Shown here: in pieces, positions 1 through 12,129 of the stretch
Layout: every line of letters begins with the position of its first letter
How positions within the stretch are numbered: the first letter of the stretch is position 1
NCBI GenBank assembly: GCA_963969495.1
Contig: OZ018321.1
Span: 69,763,035-69,827,034, forward strand
DNA: 64,000 nucleotides
Direction of reading: 5' to 3'
From: Ceratothoa steindachneri
Lineage: Eukaryota > Arthropoda > Malacostraca > Isopoda > Cymothoidae
The notes under the pieces: model-generated
What the model was told of the DNA's origin: nothing
The model's input: the letters and a program-made list of their open reading frames with translations, nothing else
Databases searched by the model: none
Translations under genes and position numbers: made by a program

Positions 1-614
1 AATGAAAGAATAAATGAAAAACCACGCTAAAAGCACCTATAATTACAATAGTCATCATATCTTTTGATGTCTTTATGTATTTTATATCTTAACGAAGTTA
101 CATTTATGATTAAAATATCATAAAATAAATTAATAAACTAAACAAAAGTAAAATAAAAATATATAGAATAAAATAAAATAAAATAAAATAAATAAATAAA
201 TAAAATAATTATAATTATAATAAGGGTTGCAAGATTACGTATCCAAAGAAAAGCCCGAATGCAACATAAGACGAAATATATACACAACTAAGGTACAGAA
301 TAGGTTTATAAAGTAGAAATAAATGAATATAAAAGACAACAGTAAAGCGTAACCCTCAGTACCAGGGCAAATTCTCAAAACCAACTTTTTCGCCCACTTT
401 CAAATATCTAACCTACCACATCTGTTTTCCTCACTAAATTTTATCATTTTCTTCCCCTTTATTCGTGAGAACAACTAATTGGATAACGCTTTTCCTATCC
501 CACCAAATGCAAGCATAGACTTCAGCTTTTGAGGAATATGTGCATATTGGCGCGGAATATTGCAGTAAAAAATCTACTGTTCATCTTCCATATCATAGCT
601 GTTCTGAAATGTCC
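1..614. other. AT-rich flank left of the Polinton, no gene seen
   Basis: AT-rich sequence with short A/T runs such as repeated aaaat units around 150-205. No reading frame resembling a known protein was found on either strand. The last six bases, atgtcc at 609-614, act as the left target-site duplication of the neighbouring Polinton. Confidence 0.6.
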
Positions 615-790
615 AGTAGTAGTATTCTAGGTGAAGGGTCGAGTGCACACAAACTCGGCCTCCTATGAGCGTATACGGATACTTACAAACGCATATGGAC
701 TCGCACTCAATCTCCTTACCCCCATATCCCCTACCACCTACCCCTATCGCCCCGCCCAATAATAATATAAGAGTCTGCACACAGACACAC
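615..790 (+). repeat. Polinton left terminal inverted repeat
   Basis: About 175 bp that match the reverse complement of 13525-13695. The outer 72 bases differ at only about eight positions, and similarity weakens inward to the shared agagtctgcacacaga segment near 770-790. The outermost bases are AGTAGTAGTATT, immediately after the atgtcc duplication. Open frames on both strands here are by-products of the repeat, not genes. Confidence 0.9.
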
Positions 791-1385
791 AATGCCCAAG
801 ACACTGACTGCACATCCCTTCACAATCCTTTAGATGTTATCACATACATAGTTTTTCGCTATAAAACGATTTCCACGATTCCTTTCGATAGTGTTTAGTT
901 GGATGTTTATCTCTCCTCTGTTTTGATTTTCAGGGCACGAGATTTAATGAAGCGCAGATAGTTATCTTTGATTAGGCCAAAATGTTTTCCAATCGATAAA
1001 TAAGGAGACAAATATTGCTCCTTTTATTCTCTAAGAGGTCAAAATGAATTAAAGAGATAGCTATGTTTTGTTTAAACTTAAGCGTCTATCAAACCTTATT
1101 TTCCAACCTTGATCCCGCTTCGTCACCTGACTTGAATAAACATGAAAACGAAAGACTTGACAAAAGATGATTGGAAATCTTGTGGGGAGATTTGAAATTT
1201 TCTTGAACATTTCAGCGTTTGTCAGTTGACAGCTCCTTTCACAGAGTATGATTTTTTCTCTTTTTAAAATTTTTTTTTTTCTTAAAGTCTAGATTGATAT
1301 AATGATTTATTTTACTTTTAAACTCAAATATATAGATTTATTTAACTTCTAAACAGAAATACTTAATTTATACTACTCAAGTTAC

Positions 1386-1439
<54 letters not shown>

Positions 1440-1486
1440 TGATACATAATTAATTTTATTGAGTGTACAGGATAAATTATTTTTCT
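791..1486. other. Polinton interior without a recognised gene
   Basis: Between the left terminal repeat and the protease remnant. No conserved frame was found on either strand. It contains a (TA)n tract of about 46 bp at 1388-1433. Confidence 0.5.
1388..1433. repeat. (TA)n microsatellite in the Polinton
   Basis: A TA run of about 46 bp, between the left terminal repeat region and the protease remnant. Confidence 0.9.
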
Positions 1487-1926
1487 TTACATTCTATTAA
1501 AAGTATTCTTTACAACGATTTCTTCGTTTCTTTGATCATTATATAAATCAAGTTGCTCAATAAAAGATCGATATGTTTTACCGTTTGTCATCTGCCGAAT
1601 GAAATAGACACAAAACAAGCCACATGCGTTTGAATGTAACTCTAAACTCTGAATGGATTGACGATAATAATTTTAGTCATTTTTACTAAGTTTTTACGAA
1701 TATAAACATTATTCTAAAACCTTAGACATAGGCTGTCGAAATAATAAAAATTTTTGGTTAACAAACAAAGCGATCCAATGCAAACAAGGTCGATGGATGC
1801 TGTCCAGATTAATTATATCAGCTGCTGGCAGTTTTTAAGTTTGAGATAATTGAGTGTCTCTCGCAAAGGAGTCATGAAAAACTTGCTTTGTAGTTTCATT
1901 TCGATAGAATAGTTCTTCTATTTTTA
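1487..1926 (-). pseudogene. Polinton adenain-type cysteine protease, decayed
   Basis: Adenovirus-type (C5) proteases mature virion proteins; Polintons carry a homologue. Read leftward, fragments appear in family order: an N-terminal FARD motif near 1868-1880, a segment ending in the catalytic histidine motif HWIALF near 1760-1777, and the cysteine box SNACGLFCVYF near 1600-1635, followed by a C-terminal part with NEE and a TAA stop at 1487-1489. Stops interrupt the frame before the histidine box, and the frame changes between the histidine and cysteine boxes, where the acidic-residue region is unreadable. It lies directly downstream of the capsid gene in the same orientation. The start codon cannot be fixed. 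Confidence 0.75.
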
Positions 1927-1940
1927 TTGCATTGATTTTA

Positions 1941-2935
1941 TTAAGAATAAACTAATACGTTTCTAGACTTATCTCCCTTATTAACAGACTGAAACTCTGC
2001 ATGTATTACAAGGGAAACCGGGTCTATTAATGGAGATCTAAACTGTAACTATATTGATAATGTACCCAGTAGTATATGATTGGAGCATTCTCCATGAAAA
2101 ATAGTACTATTTTCATGATTTAGGTTAATATAATAAATATTTTTACTTTTTATAAATTGTTCATACGTAAGTCCAATACTCTGCCCACCTCTGATACACC
2201 CTATACCGTTATATAAAGAGTAAAAAGCCCTTGACGCAACTGGATCTGTATCGTCCGCATGGTCTAATTCAAATGGTCTTTCAACTTCATTCCCATGTAT
2301 ATAGATAGTAATGCGATTCACATTATAAGGTTTAAATTCAAAAGTTGATGCATCAAAACTACCAGAAAATCGAGAATGAACAACCATTCCTATAACCATG
2401 CGTGTAGGTATTCGCCCCATAAAGATATTATCCACACTCCTTATTGATATTCCACTCATAATTGTAAAATTTTGCATGCAAACTTGTGTGATAGAGTACT
2501 TAGCGTTTGATGTAAGCAACCTATTTTCCATCTCTAGATAAGCTGATGCTAAAAGACGGACTTTTTAATGTAAAGAATACTCTCTAATAATTTTATTTTG
2601 GTTTATAAACCTAACTGGCTTCTAAATAGTGTAAATGAATGTAGTGTTCTGGATAACTTTATGTTTATTGAGACTCCATTAATTAACAGCTTGTTTTGCC
2701 TGAAGAAATCGGCGTGTCGTTTTCTATATACATCAATTAGTTTTTGCTGAGATCTGCTAGAATTTTTGTCTATACTTTCTTTATTAGAGTAATATCCTGC
2801 AGTGAAAAGAAAAGTAGATTTTTCAGGTTCAGTACAGTTCAATAGGGTCTCTAAATATGCACGATAGGGGCAATTATTTCCAATCGAATTTACAGATGAT
2901 TCATTTAAATAAATATCAACATTGCTGATATCCAT
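1941..2935 (-). pseudogene. Polinton major capsid protein (double jelly-roll), decayed
   Basis: The family forms the hexameric shell of Polinton-like viruses. Two long leftward segments match the middle and C-terminal parts of this capsid family: 2603-2935 carries the VDIYLN and YRAYLETLL motifs, and 2049-2531 carries IPTRMVIGMV and YSLYNGIG. The same frame continues past a TAG at 2049-2051 into VSLVIHAEF and ends at a TAA at 1941-1943. Breaks are a stop near 2601, a frameshift near 2550 and the stop at 2049. The N-terminal portion upstream of 2935 was not found; it is lost, beyond recognition or behind an intron. The assignment is strong because several segments align in order. Confidence 0.85.
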
Positions 2936-3569
2936 CCATTTTCGGTTATTTATTACACCTATTTTTCTGATTTCCTCTCATTATCCGTCTCAGATTTTAA
3001 CTTTCTTATACGATACTGTCTAGTATCTTTAGTAATATTATATTTTACCCTTCCCAGCTGGTCTCTCAGAGCCTACTTCGTACTCTTTCCATGCACAATA
3101 TCCTGAACAGTAACGAAACCGACTGAAATAGACTTCTTTCCTAGATGAAGAGCACCACTCTTTATAAGTATTCAATGAAAATACATTTTATCTTAAAATC
3201 CAATTTTATTTTCCATCTAGATTTAAGTACATAATTTCAATTAGAATTTTCTGGATGTTCGCAACCTTATTACTTTGTACACATTTACTGATTCTCTGAA
3301 TCAAAAGAGCTAGATTAATCGATTGGGAAATCGATATTCGATATTTAACGGTTAAAAATGATCGAAATTTATTTTTTATCCAACCTTAGATTTTTTAAAA
3401 TTAATATCAAAAGGCTTTTTATATGATCCAGTATTTGAATAAACATATTTGCTAAAGAATATTATTTCAATCTTGGATAAACTTAAACTTTCTTCGTGCA
3501 AGTCTAAATGACGCAGGCTGGTGACACTCCGCCCTCTGGACCTTCATGGTGAGACTGGTTGATAAATAG

Positions 3570-4176
3570 ATATTCTATTAAATTTTCTTTACACGTAATG
3601 GTGACGTAGTTGTAAAGATCCCTGAGGACAAATTCTTTTACAAGTTTGATACTGTTCCCCTTCTTGTTGAGAAAACAGTGGAACTCATCAAACGAGAATG
3701 TTTTATAAACTCAACTTCTGTGATGAAGGGTTTAAGTTGTCGTTATTCATAAAGTCCATCGTTGAATGTAAGATAACAGATATCAACCGCATTCTGTAAG
3801 CATTTTATTTGACGAAAACTTTGAGGAAACTTGTCTTCAAGTTTTAGAAGAGTATTAACTTCATATTCATTGTACAGCGCATATTCAAATCAGGTAGGAA
3901 TGAACTCTTCATCCCTTTTCCAGTAAATACCGAAATGGATACTTGGACATAGACTGTTAGTGTTGGCCTTCTTATACTCTTTAAATGCTTTGCACCGTAA
4001 TCATTCACCAAACGATTAACATGAGGGAAACTTTCGTGTTTTAACCTATGTATTGCAGCAAACACAAGCCAAAAGTCATCCTCACTAAAGAATAGTTTAT
4101 TGTTATAGCGGATTCTTCCATTGGTATTTTCAAATATCACTCTAACATAACCGGATTTTGTTCTAGTAATCACCAA
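3570..4176 (-). pseudogene. Unassigned Polinton gene remnant (SGYVRV-type)
   Basis: A 110-codon open segment (3844-4176) begins MVITRTKSGYVRV and includes IRYNNKLFFSEDDFW. After a stop at 3844 the strand continues coding-like to about 3570 with further stops. Its place between the capsid gene and other element genes suggests a virion-associated protein, possibly the minor capsid protein, but no diagnostic motif was seen and that is inference only. An upstream segment (4190-4415) in the same orientation may be its N-terminal exon. Confidence 0.4.
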
Positions 4177-4189
4177 AAGGCTGAATATA

Positions 4190-4415
4190 TTAATTTTATA
4201 TTTTTGTTGTATAAATTACTTCGCCTGAAATCGAAGCATAACTTCTTACACGTGAGTATTCGTGTGAATTTGGACAGACAGTGAGACAAAAGCCATTAGG
4301 ATAGGGTTTCTCTGAGGCGGTTGGAAATTTCAGGTTTTTTCTTGTATTAATATAACTGTAGAGTTGCCACTTAGCCTTTTACAATTATTTGATTGGACCA
4401 TCTACTTGCCATTTC
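4190..4415 (-). pseudogene. Coding remnant sharing a peptide with the right end of the element
   Basis: Read leftward, one frame gives WQVDGPIK, then two stops, then KWQLYSYINTRKNLKFP and a further open stretch containing FCLTVCPNSHEYSRV before a stop near 4190. The first part is nearly repeated on the plus strand at 13418-13505, which reads WQLDGPIKEL and then KRQLHGYVSKRKNL. It lies between two other leftward remnants and overlaps the end of the upstream one. Function unknown. Confidence 0.4.
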
Positions 4416-4866
4416 TACAAGTAAAATTGATATAATAATTCAACCAGTTCCCTATTTTATTTTGTTGGCGATAGTGAGAAATATGACGTGTGTTTGCGAA
4501 AACCCTTGAGGTTGAAGTAGAAGAAGTTAATGCATGAGTAATATTTTCTAATTCTTTCAGGCGTTGCGAATTATTGATAATAAATTTCTCGAAATTGGAA
4601 CATATTAACTTTGCTCTTACTTCTTCCCAGAAGAGGGGTGGTGGTCTTTTCCACGTTCTAGTTAAATCATTAAGGAGGTTGATAATGTTAGATTGTGGGA
4701 GTCTTTTACCGTCGATTGTAATAACCCCATTATTATCCCAACTGAATCCTTCCGTATTTTATAATGTCTGATAAATTAATCTACTTCTTTCACGAACATT
4801 AGCCTCCAGTGTTCCTAATACTTCATCTGCATATTCGTTTATTTGATACCTATCAATCTGGTAACA
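4402..4866 (-). pseudogene. Unassigned conserved Polinton protein, nearly open
   Basis: A leftward frame of about 154 codons broken by only one stop near 4772. It starts after a TAA near 4870 with CYQIDRYQINEYADEVLG, continues through ITIDGKRLPQSNIINLLND, then KRPPPLFWEEVRAKL, and ends with NYYINFTCRNGK before a TAG at 4402-4404. The central SNIINLLND stretch resembles a protein often found beside Polinton capsid genes whose role is not known to me. No membrane segment or catalytic motif is visible. The open frame shows it decayed more slowly or more recently than its neighbours. Confidence 0.5.
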
Positions 4867-4949
4867 TTAGCGGAAGGGGAGTTTACAACTTTATCATACT
4901 GTTTTAAATAATGTTCCAACGAGTTCTATGTATAGGGATCCCCTAGAAT

Positions 4950-6284
4950 AATATTAATTCCCCACCTCCTAAGATATTAATTCGGGAGAGAAAGCAAGCC
5001 GTTACTCCCTCCCCCCACTCCCACTTCGTCATTTTTTGAATTTCCGCCTGGTCACTGCAAAATTTACACAAAGGCATGACGCTGAAATTGAAGGCTACCT
5101 CCACGTCCTCGGGTGGGGGGATTACTCATTATTTTGTAGGTTTGCCGCGAACAACTTTCATGGCTCTAGCCGCTGGTCATCCGTCTGGCCCACTGATCCC
5201 TGCCTCTGACATTTCCCCGCGAGGAGATGCTCGGTTCTCACGGCCGATAACGAGGGTTCGAGAAGGCCTCTCTTTCTCACTGTTTTTTTAGAACTCCAGG
5301 TATATATGTATCCTCCCAAGCATTACAGAGATATTTGGTTAGACGAAAATTTCCCTTAAGAAGTTCGATTCAACGAAGCTCTCTCCTGAGAAGTGTGAGT
5401 GACGGTCGCAAGCCAAGAAAGAGCTAGACATCACACTCCTAACTTCGGGTCATTGAGAAGAGTCTCGTGAGGCAACATCAGCCTTTCTCAACCGCCCTCG
5501 TATCAAGGATTGGAGAGGCCGTCCTCCGAAGTTCTTCTGGGGACTTATTGAGGACAAGAGGCCCGTTATCTAGCTCAAGCTGAGTGTGGGGAAGTCATCT
5601 CCCCCCCCATCCTTTTCGATAGCTCGCTCAAGCCGAATGTAGAGATGTCATCTCCCCCCTTTCGAAGTTCATTCGGTCTCCTCTTGAGGACAAGAGGCCC
5701 GCATCTCTCAAAACAAAAGTTCGAGAAAGTAGCCCCCCACCCGCTGCAAGTTTGTGGCTACCACCCGTGAGTAATCAAGGTCACCATGACCTTCCCAAGT
5801 TTGCCCCTCCTTACTCTCAAGGTTCATAGGAACTAAATCACTCACTATCGAAAATAATCTCTTATTATAACCATTCAATAATCCAGGTTATCTAATTAAT
5901 ATTTGGAACTTAATTCCGTCTATTCCTGCATCCATATATAGCCATATTTATTGTTTTGCCTTTTATTTAGTGTGTATTAAAAATCTATTTTTGTCATTGT
6001 GTTCAGTATATCCCTTGGTCAGGCAGCTACTGATATCTATTCAAATCAAACTCTTAGAACAATAACGGTTGTCGCCTTGCTTAGCTTACCTTAGAGCCTG
6101 TGTGCGCATATTCCCGTACACTTGACCATACTTCGACATTTTGCTAAAGTATAATACTAAGTTTGAGGGTTGCTCTCTCTCTTTTTCGCGATAAACAATA
6201 ATATTTTTCATCTTAGAAGGATGAAGAGAAGAGGTGTTAGAAGAGAGAATAAGATTGGTAGAAACTAACCTCCACCCTCATTTA
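4950..6284. other. C-rich insertion inside the Polinton
   Basis: Composition changes sharply to C- and G-rich sequence with CCCCCC runs, then back to AT-rich near 5830. No Polinton-like coding is seen here. Two partial internal duplications are readable: a gaggacaagaggcccg segment at 5535-5570 and 5658-5702, and a gtcatctcccccc segment at 5574-5607 and 5624-5660. It is probably a foreign non-autonomous element, but its ends and class could not be defined. The open frame at 5076-5291 is not convincing as a gene. Confidence 0.45.
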
Positions 6285-6531
6285 TTATACTTTCTTTAGA
6301 CGTATATGACCTGGTTTCCGAGCTAACATACGTATTACCTGTTTGAATCGTGATATCTTTTGTTTCTGTGATGATGTCATCGGAACATTACCTTTTATTA
6401 GATTAAGACACATTTCACATACACATTTCACAAAATCACTATCATTGCTTCCTGTTTGATATTTTCATCTTTTTAGAAAGTGTAGTGAATGCATGGAAGA
6501 GATATGCGTATCTTTTCATTTTATGTTTCAT
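6285..6531 (-). pseudogene. Small basic Polinton protein, one frameshift
   Basis: Starts at an ATG at 6531-6529, one base after the stop of the ATPase frame, which suggests co-expression. It reads MKHKMKRYAYLFHAFTTLSK, shifts frame near 6445, then gives DSDFVKCVCEMC, LIKGNVPMTSSQKQK, ISRFKQVIRMLARK and ends KKV at a TAA at 6285-6287. The GNVP segment followed by a lysine/arginine-rich stretch is typical of a small conserved protein next to Polinton ATPase genes; I know no established function. Length is about 80 codons. Recognition is by eye. Confidence 0.6.
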
Positions 6532-6532
6532 T

Positions 6533-7110
6533 CTAAAAGATATACGGTTTCGATTGTGTTTGAAAATATACCCGTCCGTAAAGTAAATCATACAGGTTTC
6601 TCGGATTGAAGCCGCAGAGCAAGTAGCCATAAGGTTTTGAGACCTCTTCTTTACATATCTTCATGAAGCTTTTACGTTCAACAGGCATTATTCGTCCAGC
6701 AAATATATTTATCTAGGAGATTTCTCTCCTGTGGTTAAATATAACTAGATTGTGACAATTTAAGGTTATATAAGAATTTGTATAAAATAGATTTTATGCC
6801 ACTTGAAATATGGAGAAACTTTTATGGTGAGAGATACCTATAAATATCCTTGATATATTTGCATCTATCTTCTTCATTAAGTCATCTAAAATAAGCAGTG
6901 TATGAATTTTTACATCTAGAGATGAAACATCGTACACACCTTCATGAAAAATCACTTCCTTTTTAAATTCTACATAATCTTTCTGCTATACAGTATAACA
7001 CCAGATGAATCTATCAACACGTTGAGTAAACATCTTATCTCTATTCCTGAGTATACGATATAGGAAGTGGGTTTTTCCACTAGACGGCGGCTCAATGATC
7101 GATAAAGAAC
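6533..7110 (-). pseudogene. Polinton FtsK/HerA-type DNA packaging ATPase, three stops
   Basis: The family pumps DNA into virions. One leftward frame runs about 190 codons without any frameshift and is broken only by three stops (TAG near 6998, TAA near 6800, TAG near 6717). The Walker A segment reads PPSSGKTHF near 7060-7085, with the usual leading glycine replaced. Walker B reads LLILDDLM near 6875-6900. The conserved C-terminal KPYGYLL lies near 6620-6640. The frame ends at a TAG at 6533-6535, one base before the next gene's ATG. Upstream of 7110 coding resemblance ends at an insertion, so the start is missing. Confidence 0.8.
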
Positions 7111-7139
7111 ATAGGACTATAAATTTAATTTTTTTCACA

Positions 7140-8300
7140 CTTCCTTCACTTATGGGAGGGGTTCTTGAAAGTCGTCCTTAATTATGATGGACTCTTAAAG
7201 GTAATCGTGAGGACAACCCAAGAGCCTTGGAAGGGGGACGCTGGTTGCCAGTAATGGTGATAGATTATCGGGTTATCGTGTAATCCTTTGGCAAGGGCTT
7301 CGGTTGATAAAGATGCTTCGGTTGGTTTGCGTTGCCTTTCCTTATTTTCCACGGAGAGTTATTTTGTTGATTGCTATGGGGCGCCCTAAGCCGAGGGGTG
7401 GTCTTATTCTAGTGATGGGGTCAAAATAGCCCGGAGGATAAGGATAGAGCACACCAGGGTAGAAAACCGGAATTTCGGGAGTAATGTAATCGCGAGGAAT
7501 TGGGATTAACGAAGAGAATGCGCAACAGTTGTTTTCCCGATTAATAAGGCCTTGAAGCAGGAAGATTGAGTAACGTCAGGATATTGAAGTGACGAAAGCA
7601 AAAATAGAACTATTATTAAACTAACTCTTATTGCACATTACAAAAGTTCTCTATTTAGGTTTTAAGTTCTAAGTTCTGACATAAATTAAGTTCGAGGTCA
7701 AGTGCGAGCAAAGTTCAAAACAGGATGGAAGATCAAAGCCTTTATGAGTTACACCTTAATGTCTGCGTTATGTACACGACTATATACAAAGATGAATTAC
7801 GCGAATCCGAGATATCGGGCTGAACGATATATAACGCGATATATTGCTATATAAAACATAGTTATATATATTCAATTTAAGCCACGGCCTACAAGTTCCT
7901 CGTCCAACTAAGCCACACATCCCTCTTATGTACCGGCCTGTTGATTTGTCAGTATTAACATAACTTGACTTTTGAATGACTACTGCTGAACATATTGATA
8001 AGAAAGGCACTCCGATTATTGAGTAAAATTCTTTGTGGTCGGTGGCATTTTGCCATGGAGACAGCTTTCAGACCTGGCTTCTATTTATTTAACAGTGATA
8101 GCTAACCAGTTTATTCTTGATTCTGCTTTGATTATTATGTTTGCCAAAGATTGCCTCGACCAACTTAAGGAGAGATAACTGTGCTCCGTTTACTACCGTG
8201 TGACATTCTCGTATACGGCGCTAGCTTTGCTTTTCTTTTTCTCTGTACTTTATATGTGTAGCGACTCTCGCGTGTGTCCTATTTTGGATGGACACGCCGG
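7140..8300. other. Non-coding insertion between ATPase and polymerase
   Basis: GC-richer sequence from 7150 to 7560, then AT-rich. No Polinton gene was recognised. The style, with a short A-rich segment near 7600 following GC-rich DNA, resembles the candidate LTRs at 18.8-20.0 and 21.8-22.7 kb, but no terminal repeats or promoter were identified. The short open frame at 7780-8010 has no recognisable features. Confidence 0.35.
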
Positions 8301-8324
8301 CTCTACACCCTCATAGTATTTCTT

Positions 8325-8699
8325 ATGTACAATGAATGATACAGCTTCTTTCGGGTAACTATATAAAAAAGTCTCTCTGTAAAAAAATACATTTTTCATA
8401 CCTCCTTCACTCATGCTTTCCATTTGTATAATGAATGAGCCAAATTCTTTCAGATAATTATATAGAAAATGTTTTCTTTCTTTTATAGATCATTAGAAAC
8501 GATGTTTACATCCCCTGTAAAAAAGCAAAAGATCCACAAAAAGGATCCAACCAACTCCTCTTTATCTAACCTCTCAGCGAGCGAAGATTCGTCGGTGTGG
8601 ATTCCGAGTACGTATTTGTCACTCATGCTTTCCTTCTGTTTAATGAATACGGTAACTTCTTTCAGATAGATATATATATAATTCTTCCCACCTTTTTAG
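8325..8699 (+). repeat. Three copies of an intron-like ~45-90 bp unit before the polymerase
   Basis: Related segments lie at about 8325-8378, 8408-8488 and 8619-8699. The last two share tcactcatgctttcc, taatgaat, ttctttcagata and a TA-rich part, and both end in a pyrimidine tract plus AG (ttttatag at 8488, tttttag at 8699). The third has a plausible donor, GTACGT at 8608-8613, making a 92-nt intron; a GTAAAA at 8379 could serve the second. The first lacks a clear acceptor. They flank a short coding piece beginning at the ATG at 8502. Promoter-like repeats are the main alternative. Confidence 0.5.
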
Positions 8700-11600
8700 A
8701 TTATCAAAAGAACAACAGAGAGAAAATCGTTCTTGTGGGAAAATTACGCCAATAAAAAAAACAGATATGGAAAGCTCCTGATTATTATATATCATGTAAT
8801 CGTGGAGAATCCAAAAGAAGCTGATCTTGGTAGAGTAGTGCATGAGCTTTCACGACGTATATTGTATCTCTAATGGTTGCGAGATGGTGATTATCATGTA
8901 AATATAAGTTTTCAAATTAGAGATTTATCCAGTGATACAATCTATTTACACATTCCATTCGTTCAACTACGTGAGTCGTCACTATTTGGTTATATCATGA
9001 GACGATTGAAGACAGTATTCCAATCTGCGGACACAATCGAGTTTCGTACCTTCAATCTCACAGTTCGTGTGTAGAAGATTCCAGCAGGGCATGCTGTAAT
9101 ACCATCCAATGTCAGATTTGATCGACATAATATATATAGAGGCCATATAAATTCTACAAGCTGCGCATTTGTTTCTTCAGTTCTTGCAAAACTTTTGGCT
9201 TCCAACAATAATAAAAGAGTATCAAGAGTTGGCAAGAAAATGTAATCTTGTGTAAACAGAGTCTGTCACTGTAGATCAATTCTCCTTAATTGAACGAGAG
9301 CAGAGAAGCAGGATCCTCATATTTACGACTACAGCCGATGAAAGTAAATTCAAATTACTCCATCGACCAACTTATCCTGAAAAAACAGCCCCACTCCTAT
9401 TCATTGGTCTTGAAGGTGAAACTTATTATCCAATTGTAAACATTAGTGATACATATGTTAAAAACAAGAAACTTCCTTTTAATCAATGGATGTGTTTTTC
9501 TTACTATACTTTTCATGACAACGTAACGGTCAATCTAAAAGATTGTGAAGGGGTATGCATTCAGTGTCTTGGGCATTGTGATGGAGAAACAATTAGAGGG
9601 ATTATATGTAACCAGTGTAATCACTTATTCTACAGCCAATCATGTTCTGATACGCACAAAAAGTTTCATACTTGTGTGAAGATTAGCATGTGTCTTATAT
9701 GTAATCATATAATTATGCAGGGTGCAAACGGCATGAGACGATATGTGTATGAGAAGTTCTTCTGCTCTAAATGTTATACACACTATAAAGCGAATGGAGC
9801 AGGGCATACGTGCTGGATGAATAGATCGAAGAAGTTGATGGTTAAGAAATGGATTGCCGTATATTATCATATTGAAACCTATAAAGAAGGGGGATCATTT
9901 ATAATTTTCCTTATATATTGGTTATGCAAATAATCTGTGAACTCTGTTTTGATAATGAAAGATATGACAAATTAAAGAACTGTGGTCCACGAACAAAGAT
10001 TTTTCGTTAATACGAAGAAAAGGATCGAAAGAAAATGTGCAAACATATGTGATGGCACATAGCAAAGCTAAATTCGATGCCTAATTTATCTATGACGAAC
10101 TGCTTCAACATTTTAATCATAATCTCTTTACTTCGCATCAAATGAAGCGGGGACGAAAGATTTTTAAGATTTAGCTCGTTCAAGACATAATTTTTGAAGA
10201 CACACTCCTATTCATGCCTTATTCGCTGAAAAAAATGCTCAAAACAATGAGAATCCCCGAAATGGAAAATGAATTTTCCTTACGATTTTCTTTCAGAGTA
10301 AACTTTGAATTATACCGGACCGGTTCCGGAAAAAAACATATTTTAATTAGGGAAAAATGAACAGCGAGGAAAAATTATACTTTGACACTAATTTTTATTC
10401 GAATTTCCAGAAATAAATTTTCAATATTTGTATAGGATGCTTAAGTATTGCATTCATTATGTTTCTATCCTTCGCCTGTGTTTTTTAAAGTTTAGGTGTT
10501 CGTTCATCAGAAGATTTACCATTGATCCTATGCAGTCTTGCATCACAATAGCCTCATTGTGTTACAATGTTTATAAAGATGTCTTCTTAACAGAAAATTC
10601 TATTGCAGTCATCGACAGGAAGAAATCAAAAGCTTTTTCTTATAAGGCTATACGTTGGCTTATTTTTGAAGAACATGTTAGAGGAATCCCGATTTTCCAT
10701 GCAAGAAACGGTGGTGAGCCAAACCTTTGTGTTGGTGGAAGAGTATCTTTTCCTGACGGGTTTTCACCATCAGGAGGAGGAACTGTGTTTCTCTTTCATG
10801 GATGTTATTTGCATGGATGCTAGAAAGAAAACTGTGATCTAAAACAGGATCTTTCCATCTGTGGACCTAGGTCGTTGGACTGATATTATCAGACAGTAGA
10901 GAGTGATCGAATTCTTAGTAGTAAATACAAGGTTATCATTCTTTGGGTGTGTGAATTTAAAACCATGATGCAAACCATTTTTAGGCAACGTTTTTGCAGT
11001 TAAGAAAATATCTGCCGATGTAATCAATCGGGGAATTGGATGTGGGGATTGCACTTTTTGGTGGTAAATGTAACCCATTTATATTATACTACCCACTAAC
11101 CGAAGGTGTTAAAATCCATTTTCTCGATTTTTGCTCCTTATATCCGTACTGTATGAAAAACAATCCCTATCAAGTAGGATCACCTAGACGTTGCATATAT
11201 ATGCGAAAATTTCTGTCTATTCAAGAATTCACTCAGGGTGTGAATGAGGCATATTTCCGTATCGTAAAAGTTGATGTTCTTCCTCCTAATGATCTGTATA
11301 TTCCAGTTCTTGCTCAATCCGTAGATGGCAAACTTATTTTCACACTCTGCGCTACATGCACTCAGCAAAACTCTCACGAATGAGAACACCATGAAAAGCA
11401 ACGTATGATTTTCGAAATGTAAACAACCCCTGAACTGAAACATGCACTGAAAAAAAATGTATAAGATCAAGAAAATCAACGAGTTTTGTGAGTTCAAAAA
11501 GAGAGATGATTTGTTCGCAAAGTATATAAAAACTTTTCTAGAAGAAAAAAAAAGAAGCTTCTGGCTTCCCACGAAGAGTAATTGATGAGAATGAAATATT

Positions 11601-11739
11601 AAAATACCTAAAGAGGGTAAATAATGTTGAGAGGATAAACATGTAAATAAACAACATAGAAATGAATCCTAGGAAGCGTTTTAGAGCAAAGTTCTGCCTA
11701 AACAGTTAAATAATTCTTCCTGCGATTAGATTTTTTTCG

Positions 11740-11823
11740 GTGTTGATATATTACTTTCAAGATGTGATTTATAAATGTTAAGACATTTTACAGCTAATAT
11801 AAAGTCAATAATTTATAAAATTA
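11740..11823 (+). repeat. 84-bp insert, copy 1, in the polymerase remnant
   Basis: Matches 12130-12213 at 82 of 84 positions, the two starts being exactly 390 bp apart. It lies in a non-coding gap of the polymerase frame between an AAACAGT at 11700-11706 and ttttACAGTctc near 11893-11902. The ACAGT on both sides could be a target duplication or a splice-site context. Homology to the other copy stops at 11823, while the gap continues to about 11898. Confidence 0.75.
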
Positions 11824-12129
11824 AAGTCGATAATACTATTATAATAATGAAGCAAAAATCATCTCATTAATCCTGATCATATGTATTACTTTTACAGTCT
11901 CTTGGGAAATTCGCTCAGAAGATTTACAAAATGAAAACAGTCATCTGTGGTTTGGACCATGATGTAATCGACCTGATCAAAAACGACGATTAAATTGTAA
12001 ACTCGTTGGATGTAGTTGGCATTGCATACATTGCGAAAGTTGATAATGCTGAACATGTAGAAGTTGACTACAACGTAACAAATCTTCCAATTGCAGCATT
12101 CACAACCACCTATTCTCGACTCTTAATCT

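Noticed and set aside
574..898. Overlapping open frames on both strands at the left end
   Set aside because: They cover the Polinton terminal repeat, and a similar peptide arises from the right repeat at 13524; the similarity is at DNA level.
5076..5291. Protein-coding gene in the C-rich insertion
   Set aside because: The open frame has no family motif and lies in low-complexity C-rich DNA.
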